Shown here: positions 45,978 through 60,018 of the stretch, in pieces
Layout of the letters: each line of letters opens with the position of its first letter
Numbering within the stretch: position 1 is the stretch's first letter
Assembly (NCBI GenBank): GCA_038025085.1
Contig: CM076139.1
Location: 24,691,807 to 24,755,806 of the forward strand
DNA: 64,000 nucleotides
Reading direction: 5' to 3'
Source: Tetragonia tetragonoides
Taxonomy: Eukaryota; Streptophyta; Magnoliopsida; Caryophyllales; Aizoaceae
Made by a program: the position numbers and the translations under genes
Notes under the pieces: model-generated
What the model saw: only the letters and a program-made list of their open reading frames with translations
Database searches by the model: none
Told to the model about the DNA's origin: nothing

Positions 45978-47285
45978 TGTAAGGACCCGGGATTTCTACG
46001 GCCCACGGAGTGCGTCCTTATAGAAAATTTGTAAGCTGGGGGTTTAGATAAGTTCAAGGGACCATCGAGTTAGAAAAGCTTTTGAAAACACTTGAATTGA
46101 ATAAAAACCATGAAAGAGGTCACAAATCTTCTATCGGCGTTTTATCGAAGGGACAAACCGAAGGGACAATCCGTAGGGACAACCCAATAGAGCGATAAGT
46201 GAACCGATCATGTTTTTAGAAAAACTCCCGCTCATATAGAACATATGAGTACCCAAGAATAATAGGTTCGGGGGCGAAGGTACGAGGTGGGAAGGTGTTA
46301 GGCACCCAACTCGCCCGTATTATGGCGGCCTCTACTAACTCAAGTTTGCTTAATAATTTAAAGACATAATTCCCAAGCAAAATCGAATTAACAACCTAGA
46401 CTTAGACTATTAATTGGTTCACCACAAGCATTACAACATTTATTATTAACCTTTGTTTAGACATGCATTCGATTTGACAAGTTGGGCAGCACAACGACTA
46501 TACAGACAATATTTAGGAAGCAATAAAAGCGCTATTCTAGCATGATATCTACATTATGACTACTGGAAAATAAACAATTAGGCAATTAATTTAATTTGAG
46601 CCCTCAGGAATTGGTACCTGAACTGTAGGCTATATTTGACAAGAATAGTAAAACAAGATCTCAAATTTGGAAGAAAGAGGGAGAAGCTCAGAGTCAATAC
46701 TACTGAGAATAGAGGGTGTCAACTGTAGACTGTGTGTTTTGAACTGAGGGTGAAGGGTTGTTTATATAAGCGTGGGGAAGTAGGGTTGGACGGCAGAAAT
46801 TGAGCTGAAAAACGAGACGGGCCTGAAAAATCAGCCGGGCCCGAAGAAGGGTCAGCGCCGCTAGCGGCCCTGGGAAACTTGTCAGCGCCGCTAGCGGCCC
46901 TGGGACTTATTCCGGGGCCGCTGACGGCTCTCAACAGCCAGCTGCATGTCGTCATAATGACGTCATCCAATCTATTTTTATTTTCCGGAGGAATTTTTGT
47001 ATTCCGAAAAATATGAAAAGACCGTTTTACCCTTGGACGGTAAATGACGGTTCTACCCCTAAATCCCAACTTGGCGACCGGGAGTCGGAAAAAGGCGTGA
47101 GAAGTGTCGTTGGAAAGCTCTCGAATGGGGATTTTGAATGAAATGGAATGAAGGACTGTTTGGAGGAAAAACCTGAGACCTTATCTTAACTATTAAAGTA
47201 AAAATAGCAGTTCAAGTTTATAAATTACTCCTTTCATCATCGAGCTTTTGCGGAGAAATCTGAAGGCGCTTTTTTGGCGTCTACA
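45978..47285 (-). repeat. E2 5' LTR
   Basis: A 1308-bp LTR from TGTAAGGACC to GGCGTCTACA, TATATAAA at 46768-46761 (minus). CAGCGCCGCTAGCGGCCCTGG occurs twice at about 46853 and 46887. Confidence 0.9.
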
Positions 47286-48186
47286 GATTTCTGGCGGTCT
47301 TGCGCTTTACGCATCTTCGCTTGAATCACCTTGACCACATCGACGGTCTGCTGGATCATTTTTGGACCCAAAACTACAGTTTCGCTGATATCATTCCAAC
47401 AAATTGGTAATCTACACTTCCTACCATACAATGCTTCATATGGTGCTAGATCAATGCTTGAGTGATAGCTATTTTGTAAGAAAATTCGATCAACGGAATG
47501 TGTGTATTCCACGAGCCTTGATACTCGAGAGCACACGCGCGTAGCATATCCTCCAAGGTCTGAATCGTCCTTTCCGTCTGACCATCAGTTGCAGGATGAA
47601 AAGCAGTACTGAACTTCAACTTGCTTCCAAAAACTTCTTGCAATTTCCGCCAAAAGTGTGATAGAAATCTCGAGTCTCTATCTGAAACGATATCTTCTGG
47701 AATACCATGAAGTCTCATGACTTCCTTGACGTAAGCATCCGCTAGCTTCTCCATTTCCCAAGTGTCATTCATTGGGATGAATCTCGCAACTTTTGTCAAA
47801 CGATCTACAACGACCCAAATGGCATTGTTCTTCTTCTGTGTCAATGGTAAACCCATGAAAAAGTCCATTGAAATTGAATTCTATTTCCACGTAGGAACTT
47901 CAAGCGATTGAATCACTCCACCAGGTCTTTTTTGTTCGATCTTGAATCACTTAGCCACAAACTCAGCGACATCTTGTTTCATTCCTTTCCACCAAAACTT
48001 TTGGCGATGATCTTTGTAAAGCTTGTCTCCACCAGGTTGCACAAAATAAGGCGTATTGTGAGCTTCACCCAAAATCTGACTCTTGATATCCGGGTTATTC
48101 GGCACACAGATATGATCACGAAATCTCAAGACACCGTCTTGACCAGTAGAAAAGTCCTCGGATCTACCCTCGTCCTTGTGTCGTAG
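47286..48186 (-). pseudogene. Tekay integrase, N-terminus and catalytic core
   Basis: Joins element DNA to chromosomes. From 48186: FRDHICVPNNPDIKSQIL, then the zinc-finger histidines in AHNTPYFVQPGGDKLYKD and FWWKGMKQDVAEFVAK. The two cysteines that should follow are deleted: the frame hits TGA and passes directly to FKIEQKRPGG. A further TAG follows PTWK at about 47882. The core keeps its acids (ISMDFFMGL, VSDRDSRFL, ATDGQTERTIQTLE). A one-base loss near 47478 shifts frame; it continues with NSYHSSIDLAPYEALYGRKC to DRQKS at the E2 site. Confidence 0.87.
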
Positions 48187-49633
48187 AATCCGTTGAAGAT
48201 CCTAATCTGAATCCTGTTTATCCTTGATCTCGTCGAGCAAGGTTGGTCGAACTGACTTATGTGCTAAGGTACATTGAACGTCACCTTTCAGCACAATCTC
48301 CACATCTAGACTCTGTAAGTCACGAATGATCTCCTTTGGAAGTACTAAAGCTGTATTCAACGTATGACGAGTCTTTCTACTCAAAGCGTCTACTACAACG
48401 TTAGCTTTTCCTTCGTGATACTGAATGTCGATGTCGTACTCCGTCAACAACTCTAGCCATCTTCTTTGTCGCATATTCAACTCTTTTTGCATGAATATGT
48501 ACTTGAGACTCTTGTGGTCCGTGAACATCTTCACAGCAGAACCATAGAGATAATGTCGCCAAATCTTCAAAGAAAATACGACAGAAGCGAGCTCTAAGTC
48601 GTGAGTAGGGTAATTATCCTCGTGTTTCTTCAGTTGTCTTGAGGCATAAGCCACTACCTTTCCATGTTGCATCAAAACACAGCCTAAGCCATGCTTAAAC
48701 GCATCACTATAGACTTCGTATCCTTCAGTTCCCGATGGAAAAGTCAAAATTGATGCCCTCGTAAGTCTTTTCTTCAACTCTTGAAAAGCAGCTTCACACT
48801 TTTCAGACCACACGAACTTCGTCGTCTTCTTCATCAAGTTTGTCATAGGCTATGCTATCTTGGAAAATCCTTCCACAAACCTACGATAGTAACCAGCTAA
48901 CCCAAGAAAACTTCTAACCTCGGTCACGCTCTTCCGTGCGGACCAGTCCATCACAGTTCGTATCTTTTCCGGGTCAACAGCAACTCCACTCTTAGACACC
49001 ACGTGTCCTAAGAAAGAAACAGTTTCTCACCAAAATTCGCACTTGGATAACTTGGCATAAAGTTGATGTCGTCGCAAGATCTCCAAAACGGTTCGCAAGT
49101 GTTGCTCGTGCTCAGCAGCGTTCTTCGAGTAGACCATATATCGTCAATAAAGACAACTACGAACTGATCGAGATAAGGATGGAACGTACGGTTCATCAAA
49201 TCCATAACTTTGCAGGCACGTTCGTCAACCCAAAAGGCATAACAGTGAACTCGTAGTGACCATACCTCGTCCTAAACGCGGTCTTTACAATGTCAGGCTC
49301 GAAAATCCTTAGTTGATGGTATCCTGAGCGTAAATCGATCTTCGATAAAACAGTCGCTCCACGGAGTTGGTCGAATAGATCATCAATCCTAGGAAGTGGA
49401 CAACGATTCTTGATCATAATCTTGTTCAACTCGCGGTAGTCTATACACAGTCTCATACTGCTGTCCTTCTTACACACAAACAAAACAGGAGCACCCTAAG
49501 GCGATACACTAGGACGTATGTATCCCTTTTCTAGTAGTTCCTCAAGTTGCATTTTCAATTGTTTCATCTCTGCAGGAGCCATACGATACGGAGCAAAACC
49601 TGGAGCTAAGTCGATCGTAAAGTCAACAATGCG
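48187..49633 (-). pseudogene. Tekay reverse transcriptase and RNase H
   Basis: RT motifs in order: [22 protein letters not shown], a TAG in place of Trp at 49498-49496 (SP-stop-GAPVLFV), [35 protein letters not shown], a one-base loss near 49203, then VVVFIDDI (catalytic Asp pair) with another one-base loss near 49137, [19 protein letters not shown]. RNase H in the open frame 48846-48202: [67 protein letters not shown] ends it after KQDSD. Confidence 0.88.
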
Positions 49634-51475
<1,842 letters not shown>

Positions 51476-52286
51476 TATAACAAATCTAAGACATAAAAGA
51501 GGAATGGTTGGTCACCATTTCAGCAAAATTGGCACGTTCGACCCAAATTGAGGTCTAATTGAGAGATATAGGTTATAATTGAAACCTTTCTCTTGACATT
51601 TAGCAAATAGCATATAAGTTTCAATGATCGACCTTACATTGTAGGTCTAAGCAACATACTTGCTTTGAATAGTTCTCAGTTCTCATGCATAATAGTTCGA
51701 TATGCAATAACAAAGTAGACACATTGGTCTTGCACGATTGATAAGCATTAACATTCACAATTCACAAATCGAGGCTCCATACTATTTTAGTAGGGCAATA
51801 AACAATAACATTTAATTGCATACAATACATGCTTAGCCTTTGGCTCACAATTGATATGATCATGCTCAATGAAATTTTGCCGTAATTTCGACATGGATTT
51901 CCCATCAGGTCTAGACAATACGAGATAGCATTACGAAGCTACTTGTCAACCATGCAATTATGCAATAAAACGATCATATAGAACAAATTCTCAACGATAT
52001 CATATTACCAAATGAAATAGTCTTGTAATGAGACAAATTGCAAAGTAAATAACAATCATAAATATTTGTTGCCTATGCAACTACACCAACATCAAACTTG
52101 ACCACGCAGGGCCATCACAATAACTAAAATCCAATAAAACTCAAATAAAACTAGTAATGCAATAATCTAGTTCTACTTGACACTCGCACACATCTGCTTC
52201 GCGCTAGGGGACTCATCGTGATCGTCCTTCCTCCTAGGCTTCACCTCCTTGCAGGGCGTGTATGGATAAGCATATCCACCGAACTT
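51476..52286 (-). other. Tekay leader between extra ORF and gag
   Basis: About 800 bp with no supported gene. Residual frame after the extra ORF stop (CKEVKPRRKDDHDES) suggests its C-terminus may once have extended to about 52200. Confidence 0.55.
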
Positions 52287-53111
52287 CTAGGGCATGAAAC
52301 GCTTCCTAAAGTCGTCTACATGTTTGCGTTTCTTGGTCCAGAAGTACTCACACATATCTTTTGGCGCAGGCACTAGCACATGGTTCACCTTCCACTCGAA
52401 TTCGGACAGGCATAACTCAGCTGCGACACCTCTAAAGTAGAGAGACCATCGCGTACCTTCACCGTACTTCTTCTCATGCAAGTGACCACTCTTGGAGACT
52501 ACATCGTCGTACTTCTCCTTGAGTCCCATCCAAGGATGGATGTTAGCCATACCAGCTAGCAGTCGATCCACCCTTAAGCCTTCGTGTAGACTCGTGCGAT
52601 TCTCGTACTGATAACTCTTGATCGTAGTGTAAGCACGTCATATATAGATACAAATATCTTCAAGCTCAGCGTTAGTAGCGAAGAATGGCTCCATAGGAGG
52701 AAACCAATTTGCAGCAGGAGTAGGTGCAACAATAGGTGCAGCAGTAGGTGCAATGTGGTTGTCGCTCTCGACATCAATATCTTCCAAATCCGACATGTCA
52801 TCATTCTCTGCCGCTGGGGTATAGTCTGGCTCGGACTCTGAGGGATCCTCATCTTCGTCATCAACACGCGCAGCGTGTACAGCAGGTGGGGCGGCAGCAG
52901 GCGCGGTTTGCACGACGCGTGCAGCCCCGTCGCGTGCGACGTCCTTGTGCGCGGCGCGGTCTTGCGCGGCCTCGTGGCGCACGTTCGCATTGTTTCCAGT
53001 CGACTCGCTGTCCGGTGCAGCTACATACTCCACGGGTTGTGCACGGTGAGCTAGGGCGCGTGCCCTTTGGTGTGCAGTCGACTTCCTCGTACTTATTCTT
53101 GTCCTTACCAT
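52287..53111 (-). pseudogene. Extra ORF upstream of Tekay gag
   Basis: A frame of about 274 codons with one TGA (at about 52640) between 5' LTR and gag. It starts MVRTRISTRKST, is rich in Ala/Arg, then acidic (DDEDEDPSESEPDYTPA), then Ala/Pro/Thr-rich. After the stop the same frame continues with SYQYENRTSLHEGLRVDR, GMANIHPWMGLKEKYDD and FEWKVNHVLVPAPKDMCEYF. I recognise no domain. The single stop fits a CGA to TGA change. Chromoviruses usually start with gag, so this is an addition. It might be an extra ORF in sense orientation or a captured sequence. Confidence 0.6.
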
Positions 53112-53291
53112 CTACAGGTAGACAATCAAACAATAAGAACTCTATAAACCACAAGCAAAGTGATTTCAAATAACTCCTAACTTCTAGGACTACTACGCTC
53201 AACGACTTTAATTAACTTTTAATTTTCCCCAAAATGAAACTGATCTTTATTAATTCATTAATTAATCGTAAGCAACCTTTTTAAACCTAGG

Positions 53292-53303
53292 GCTCTGATA
53301 CCA
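53292..53303 (-). promoter_or_regulatory. Tekay primer binding site
   Basis: Minus strand TGGTATCAGAGC, two bases from the 5' LTR end; complementary to the initiator tRNA-Met 3' end. Confidence 0.9.
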
Positions 53304-53305
53304 TT

Positions 53306-56017
53306 TGTAACACCCCCGAATTCGCAACGATTTCCTGGGAACTATCGACGTCGTTGTGCACGACTCGACACCACTGAACCGTCCCAAACCCAAGGGTAGC
53401 TACTGCAACATTTATCACTAAGGAGTAAATGCTAAGCAGAATGAAAGACTAGGCATCAAAAGGAGCTTCTAAGGAACTAAACACTCTAAAAAAGTTAATA
53501 TCAGAGTTGTGTATATAGTGAGCTAAAAACCATTAAACCAATTTATTACAACTTGCCTTCAAAGGGCGAAATCCAATAAAATCCCAACGATCTAAACTAA
53601 ACTAAAGAGAGTTCTAAAAACCCGATGCCAACTCTATCTTCCAAGCTGTACGTCCTCAATCACTAGACCTGCACTTTGGTTTCCGTGACGGAAACAAAAT
53701 ACAGAAGAAGAGAAAAGAAAAAAAAGAGAAACAAAAATCAGATAAATTGAATAAACGTCATCCGTACCCAGTAAAAACATTTCACAAACCTTACATGAGG
53801 TTTTAGAAGAATCATTGAAATTTATTTGCATACGCACATAAGCATATAATCAAGCATACGCATAACGACATTCTTTTATACGCAATTCTTGTATAGTGAT
53901 CACACAAAATATGACATAGACAATCCGTCTTGATTAGAGAGATGTAAGAGAGTGAATAGAACAGCGATTACCCATACTCTTCATCGAAGATACAATCACA
54001 CCATGGACTTAATGACTCTAGTGTGCACACTACCTCTAGTACGATTACACGAGCCTAGAAGACTTAATAAAGCGGAATGATCCATCCCAGACACACTGCG
54101 AGGTATCCATAAGTAACTTGGGAATCACTCATCCCTTGAACTACACCATTAGGTGTAATCCTGATTGCTCGACTACTCCTAGGGATCCATTAGGAGTCTT
54201 ACTCTCATTTAATTCAATTCACATAATTTGCATTGGTTGACATAGTGGTACTACGAGACCACGACTTACTAATTCATTTCATACTCTTGACAATGAATAG
54301 TAAATAATGACGATAATGATAATTCAATACGATGAGAATTAAACATGCTTTAATTCAATAACGACGATAATTCAATAAAGATGACATTGCATGTCTAGCA
54401 TAATTTCGGCAGCATTTCGATAGGATAATATGAATCCAAAAATTCACAAATCATCCAAGACATTCAACGATAATAAATAGGTTCTCACTAGCACTCAATA
54501 ATACCCATACCAATTAGCATATAGTTAATAGCATAATAATACTAGTAATTCACCATTCAACAATTGTCCAATAATCATCATATGGACTAATTAATTCTCA
54601 AAACATGATAACATCGACATGCTAATTATAATTCATAATTACAGAAGTAAACATGCTTAATAATTCTCATATTAACGACGATATAATTTAATCATGCTTT
54701 GCATATTAAATTCACAACAAATTCCCAATTAGCACATGACACATCAAAATAGCTTTGACGGGGCTTTGGAAGAAGGTAGGCATGAGCGCTTACCACTATA
54801 ATGCTACCAAACAGTACGTAAGCTCCATGTACAAAGATTATCACGCTTGCTCGTTAGGCCCTAACTAAAAATAATTACCGAAACTGAATTTATTAAACAC
54901 GAAAATCCAAAAAGTAACGAAATATTAATCTGATATTTTTATTAAACTCCTTTGTTTATTACAACCAATATAGACTTTTGAAAATCCGAACTCGGGTTCC
55001 AAACGAGTGCAGAAAAATTAAAACAAGAAATTAAATCTGTTGAAAATCGTGAAAAACCTGCACGATAATCCCAAAAAGGCGAAGAACGAAACTCGACAGC
55101 GCGACCCACAAACCACCACAACAACAACCACCCATGGTGGTCATGGACCCACTGGTGACCCCACTACCACCCACTGGCGCCGGTGGTGGTGGTGGTCCAC
55201 CGTGGTGGTCACAACAAGGCCCAAAAGAGAGCAAAAGTGAGAGAAAAAGGGAAAGAAAGGGAGAGGGAGGTTGGGGTTGAGAAACCAACCAGAAAACTCA
55301 CCGGAGAAGACAATAGGTGGCCGGAAAGCGGTGGCCCCTTGGTGGTTGATGGCTGCACAGGAGAGAGAAAGAGAAAACAAGGGGAGAGAGAGAGAGAGAA
55401 GTAACGTGAGAAAGAGAAAGGGAAAGAAAGAGAGAGAAAGAAGAGGAGAGAGAAAGCTTACCAATGGTGATGGCGGCGGCCGGGTGGTTTCCGGCGACCG
55501 AGCAGGGGAGAGAAGAGAGAGAGTGGGCGGGTGAGAGAGAGAGGAGAGATGATGAGGGTTTGATCAAAGTGTGCAAATTGAATAATGTCTCATCTTTTTG
55601 TTTATATACCCACTCATGATGGTTTTGGTCAATAAAAGTCAAGGTAGGAATAAAAGAAATATTCCCATTAAATTAATTGAATAAAATTCTCCCCGAATAA
55701 ATGAAAAAAGAAATATGAATTCTCTCGATCGTTAAAATCATTTAAATAAAACTCTCAAATAATTTTCAGATTTAAATTGCTAATTAAAGCTTATTAAAAC
55801 AATATGAATAATTCTTATTCATATATAAAATATTTTATTTAAACTTCACAAAATTGATAAACGCAATTTATGAAAGTCCCATAATAATAGTTAATATTAT
55901 TATGACTTTAATTGAATAAATCGAATTCTTAAATTTAATTACGATTTGATCTCCGAAACGATTTATAAATCATTTATAAATCAATATAATAATTATAGAA
56001 AATATTGGGCTGTCACA
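53306..56017 (-). repeat. Tekay 5' LTR
   Basis: A 2712-bp LTR from TGTAACACCC to GGCTGTCACA, with TATATAAAC at 55608-55600 (minus) and the same CT-rich leader as in the 3' LTR. Termini differ slightly from the 3' copy (TGTAGC versus TGTAAC; TATCACA versus TGTCACA). Confidence 0.92.
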
Positions 56018-56205
56018 ACTATTTGCAGGGCTCGCCGGTAGGAGACACCAGCCCTAGGTGAAGAGGGATTGCGTCTATTTCCAAGATCAGATTGAGCTCG
56101 ACAGGAATTTGTCCCAACTCCGGGACTTGGATCATCACGGGAAGACTCACTAGTCCGGAGGCTATTGGCATTTTTATTTCGAGGAGGAGAAGAAGGACAA
56201 GGCAT
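56018..56205 (-). pseudogene. LINE ORF1, N-terminal part
   Basis: Starts MPCPSSPPRNKNANSL at 56205 (an in-frame ATG also at 56232), Ser/Arg/Asn-rich, ending RRALQIV at the insertion. Removing the Tekay element and one ACTAT restores the frame into ASGSDFTPSDP at 35920. The first 5 bp (56018-56022, ACTAT) are the right target duplication. Confidence 0.8.
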
Positions 56206-57229
56206 TGAATAATAAGATAAGCAGATATACAATCTTAAAGAAACCCATATAAATACCCAAAGAAACTCATAATAACCAACCTATTACGGCTCTTATTAGA
56301 GGGAAAACAAAAAAAGAGCAAACTCATCAAGCCTATGAACAACCTAAACTTACCTGAAATCCCCAACTTACAGCCACCGCAGCAAGAAGTATAAAGATTA
56401 AGCAGCTTACAGATCTGAAAACTTGACACGAAGGAAAACATGCAAAAGTAAATAGTAGAATCAAGCGACGTAAAAATAGATAAGAAAACACCTGATTGAA
56501 ACGCTAGCCTTGGGTTTAATTTGTGGCTGAGCTAGTAAGGGTACCGAATTAATCAAACCAAACCACCACCCACAGGCAGGGATATGCAACGGAGAATCTA
56601 ATCTACCTGTAATTCTTAGAAAAATTTGATGACTCTTGACGACCGGAGAAGAAAATCAATAACTGTGAACAGAAGAGCAAAAATCTCATCTTGAACCGTT
56701 ATTCACCGGTTAATATTGAAGGAGGCAACAGGAAGTGGGATAGCGTGAGGGAGAAAATATAGAGATGCAAAAGGGAGTTTATGACATCTGACAACCACTA
56801 CCAAAGTTTGGCAAGGAATGTAATTAAAGAGTGAAAAGGGGGAGGAGGCCAAGGGGGAGGCAATGAGGCAGAAGTCATAGAAAACAAGAGAACTTAGAAA
56901 CATGATCCTGAAACGTATTGATTTTGAAATAAATAAATTCTCAAGATGGTGAGCTTGGATATTCATTTACGGACTGACCAAATTCCAAAGATTCTTATCC
57001 TTGATCAAGGTTAATGAATTTGATGTGCTTTTCTTGTGAAGATGAATGATATTGAAGGTTTATTCATGGTGCAAAGGATAAAGGATGAGTTTTGTGGTAG
57101 AAGCATGATTAGGGTTGCCTCCTTGATAATTGAAAAGAGAGAAGATATGTTTTTGAGAGATTGAGGTTAATTAGAGAGCTTTAGGGTAAATCTGAACTCA
57201 CTTTTCTGCTCCCCTTAAAAATACAAAGA
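56206..57229 (-). other. LINE 5' region and flank
   Basis: About 1 kb upstream of ORF1 on the minus strand with no supported gene; presumably LINE 5' UTR plus possibly older flank. I could not locate the LINE 5' end. The bases AAAGA before 57230 would be the left target duplication of E3. Confidence 0.45.
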
Positions 57230-58667
57230 TGTAGACGCCAAAAAAGCGCCTTCAGATTTCCCCGCAAAAGCCCGATGATGAAAGGAGTAATTTATAAAAC
57301 TTGAATGTTATTTTTGCTTTGATAGGTAAAATAAGGTCTCAGGTTTTTCCTTGATCACTCCTTCATTCCCATTTCATTTAAAAGCCCCTTTTAAGAGCTT
57401 TTCATTGCTTCCTTCAGTGTCAAAATACGATTCCGCACCTAAGAGTTATGGCCAAACGAAGTTAAGGGTCAAAACAGATGTAGCCGAATACTATGGACCG
57501 TGTTTCCAGCCTCATTCGGGAGTTCACTAGGTTGATTTAATTTGTGAGCCTTATACTTTGGGATTCCTTATTCAAATATTTTTCCAATGAAATATCATGA
57601 GCCCACACCACATTTCCAACCAAGGAGTTACGAGCTCAACATTGGTGCGTGCTCTAAAATTGACCTCTCCTTACACTTTCGGGTATATCTCGAGATCCAC
57701 AAAACATTTGTGCTTGAAACCAAGACTATATGAAACTATGCCCAATAATCTTGCCATCGCATTTTGAATCATCCAATTTAGAGCCGAAACGAGTGATATA
57801 TGGCCCATCAAAGTTCCAGCTGACAGGCTCACAGCCGCCAGCGGCGCTCGCAGAGTCTTCCGAAGCCCGTCTTTTTTAAGCCTAACTCCGAATTTCGGCC
57901 ACCCTTCACCCGTCCAACCCTATTCCCTTCTCTATAAATATGACCCTCCTCCCTCAGTTCAAATCACACAGTCTACAGTTGACAACCTCTATTCTCGATT
58001 GAGTACTACCGAGCTTCTCCCTCTTTCTTCCAAATTTATTCTTAAGATCTTGTCTTTACTATTTTTGCTAAATAGCCTACAGTTCAGGTACTAACTCTTG
58101 AGGGCTCAAATTAATTTAATTGCCTAATTGTTTATTTTCTAGTAGTCATAATGTAGATATCATGCCAATAACGTCTTTTATTGCTTACTAAATATTGTCT
58201 TTCCAAACATGTCTAGTCGTTGTAATGCTAAACTTGCCAATCGAATGCATGTCTAAATAAGGGTCATTAATAAATGTTGTGATGCTTATGATGAACCAAT
58301 TAATATTCTAAGTCTAAGTTGTTAATCTGGTTTTGCATGGGAATTATGTCTTTAAATTATTCAGCAGACTTAAATTATTCGCCCTCGAACCCTTTATTCT
58401 TGGGTACTCATATGTTCTATATGAGCGGGAGTCTTTCTAAAAACATGATCAGTTCACTTATCGCGCTATTGGGTTGTCCCTTCGGATTGTCCCTTCGATA
58501 AAACGCCGATAGCAGATTTGTGACCTCTTTCATGGTTTTTATTCAATTCAAGTATTTTCAAGAGCTTTTCTAACTCGATGGTCCCTTGAACTTATCTAAA
58601 CCCCCAACTTACAAATTTTCAACAAGGACGCACTCCGTGGAGCGATGAAAAATCCCGGGTCCTTATA
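57230..58667 (+). repeat. E3 5' LTR
   Basis: A 1438-bp LTR from TGTAGACGCC to GGTCCTTATA (canonical end TTACA changed). It carries the GC-rich segment CAGCCGCCAGCGGCGC at about 57831. Confidence 0.9.
57933..57940 (+). promoter_or_regulatory. E3 LTR TATA box
   Basis: TATAAATA in TTCTCTATAAATATGACC, about 100 bp after the GC-rich segment, as in E1. Confidence 0.7.
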
Positions 58668-58668
58668 G

Positions 58669-58686
58669 TGGCGACTTCACTGGGGA
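58669..58686 (+). promoter_or_regulatory. E3 primer binding site
   Basis: TGGCGACTTCACTGGGGA one base after the LTR end. Confidence 0.87.
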
Positions 58687-60018
58687 TTTATTTAAGAGGG
58701 TGAGACTAGAAAGTCAAGTTTGCTTAATTATTTAATTACATGTTCCATTTGCATCATTTGTATCATTTGTATGTGCTTTGGCACAACCTTTTGACCCTTA
58801 TTGACCATCGAGAAAGTTTGTGTCTTAACTCGTACACAACCCGTATATCTAAAGGAATATACAGTTGTCCTATCGTGCAAACCTACGCTTCTTCACCCAC
58901 GACTCATCGACTCTTGTTGGTGAAAAAGAATTACAATTGATGTGTCGACCATCAGCCGGACGGAAATTGTAATTTATCGTGGTAACCTCACAGAAGCCAA
59001 AAGCCTCTAGCCCACATTCATGCATTCGTTTGCTTGTTGTGTATGTGTCGTTGTAATGCCCGCCTGATCTAGTGTTTGCCTGTAATTGCATCGTTGTAAC
59101 GCTTGTCTTAATGCATGAATGTCGTGACTATGTGCCAACATGTACTTACATGCTAGTAGTTTTTTTCTTTTATTTTAGGTAGTTCCTAATGCCCAAAAAT
59201 GGTGCGAGAATTCTATTCAATAAGCACTCGTTTCCCCCATGATATATTTTCATATAGCGTCGAAGTCATGGACAATTTTCTAGCACCTTTTAGCAAAAAA
59301 AAGAGTCAGTCTCTCCAATTCCCCTCTCCCACTTTTTTTATTTTTCTTTTTCTTTTTTTTTTTTTTGTTTTCATGTAATTCAGATTCGGGAAAAAAGAAA
59401 TCGAAAAATCAAAAAAAATGCCGAAACTTCCTTCTTTTTTTTTTATTTATCACATTTTCCATTTTCTTTGAGTCTAGAAAAATTTTAAAAAATTAGGATG
59501 CTCCGTCTTTTTCTATATTTCTCATTTTCGTTCGTCGACTTTATTTTTTCTTTGATATGAGGGGAAATAATCGGCCATTTAGGCTTAAGTTTTTTTTTTT
59601 CTTCTTTTCCATTTCTTTGCATTGCATTGTACGTATTAGACGCTCCATGCTAGGATTCATAACTAATCATCATGCATACATTGTCGTCATTTTGCATCTG
59701 CATTTGTACAAAAGTCCAAGTCTTGCATTCGTCAATGTCTCCATTTGTTGACTACGTCTCATGCACTAGAAGTCTAGACAAGTCATTCTTCAAGTCTTCT
59801 AGGGTCATTTTGCGTCAATTCATTGTCATACATGTCAAGGTCAGGCCGTCATGCATCTTGCATATTGTTGTCGTAACTATGTTATTGCATTGTCATCATC
59901 ATGCATTCAAGTTCATATAGACGTCCATAGGCACATTCACCTTAGGGGCTATCGAGGGTCTTCTAAAAATCATGAGTCTTTGTTTTCAAGTCCTTTCTTT
60001 GGCGTCTTTCTAAGTTGA
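58687..60018 (+). other. E3 leader between PBS and gag
   Basis: Equivalent of the E1 and E2 leaders, T-rich near 59330-59470. No supported gene. Confidence 0.65.

Larger units (their letters stand above)
39386..47285 (-). mobile_element. E2: gag-only Tat/Ogre-type element nested in Tekay integrase
   Basis: A second 7.9-kb copy of the E1 family with 5-bp GATTT duplications. LTRs 39386-40642 and 45978-47285, PPT at 40643-40657, PBS at 45959-45976, leader, gag and repeat-bearing 3' region in the same order as E1. No pol motifs. Being inside the Tekay element, it is the younger of the two. Confidence 0.92.
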
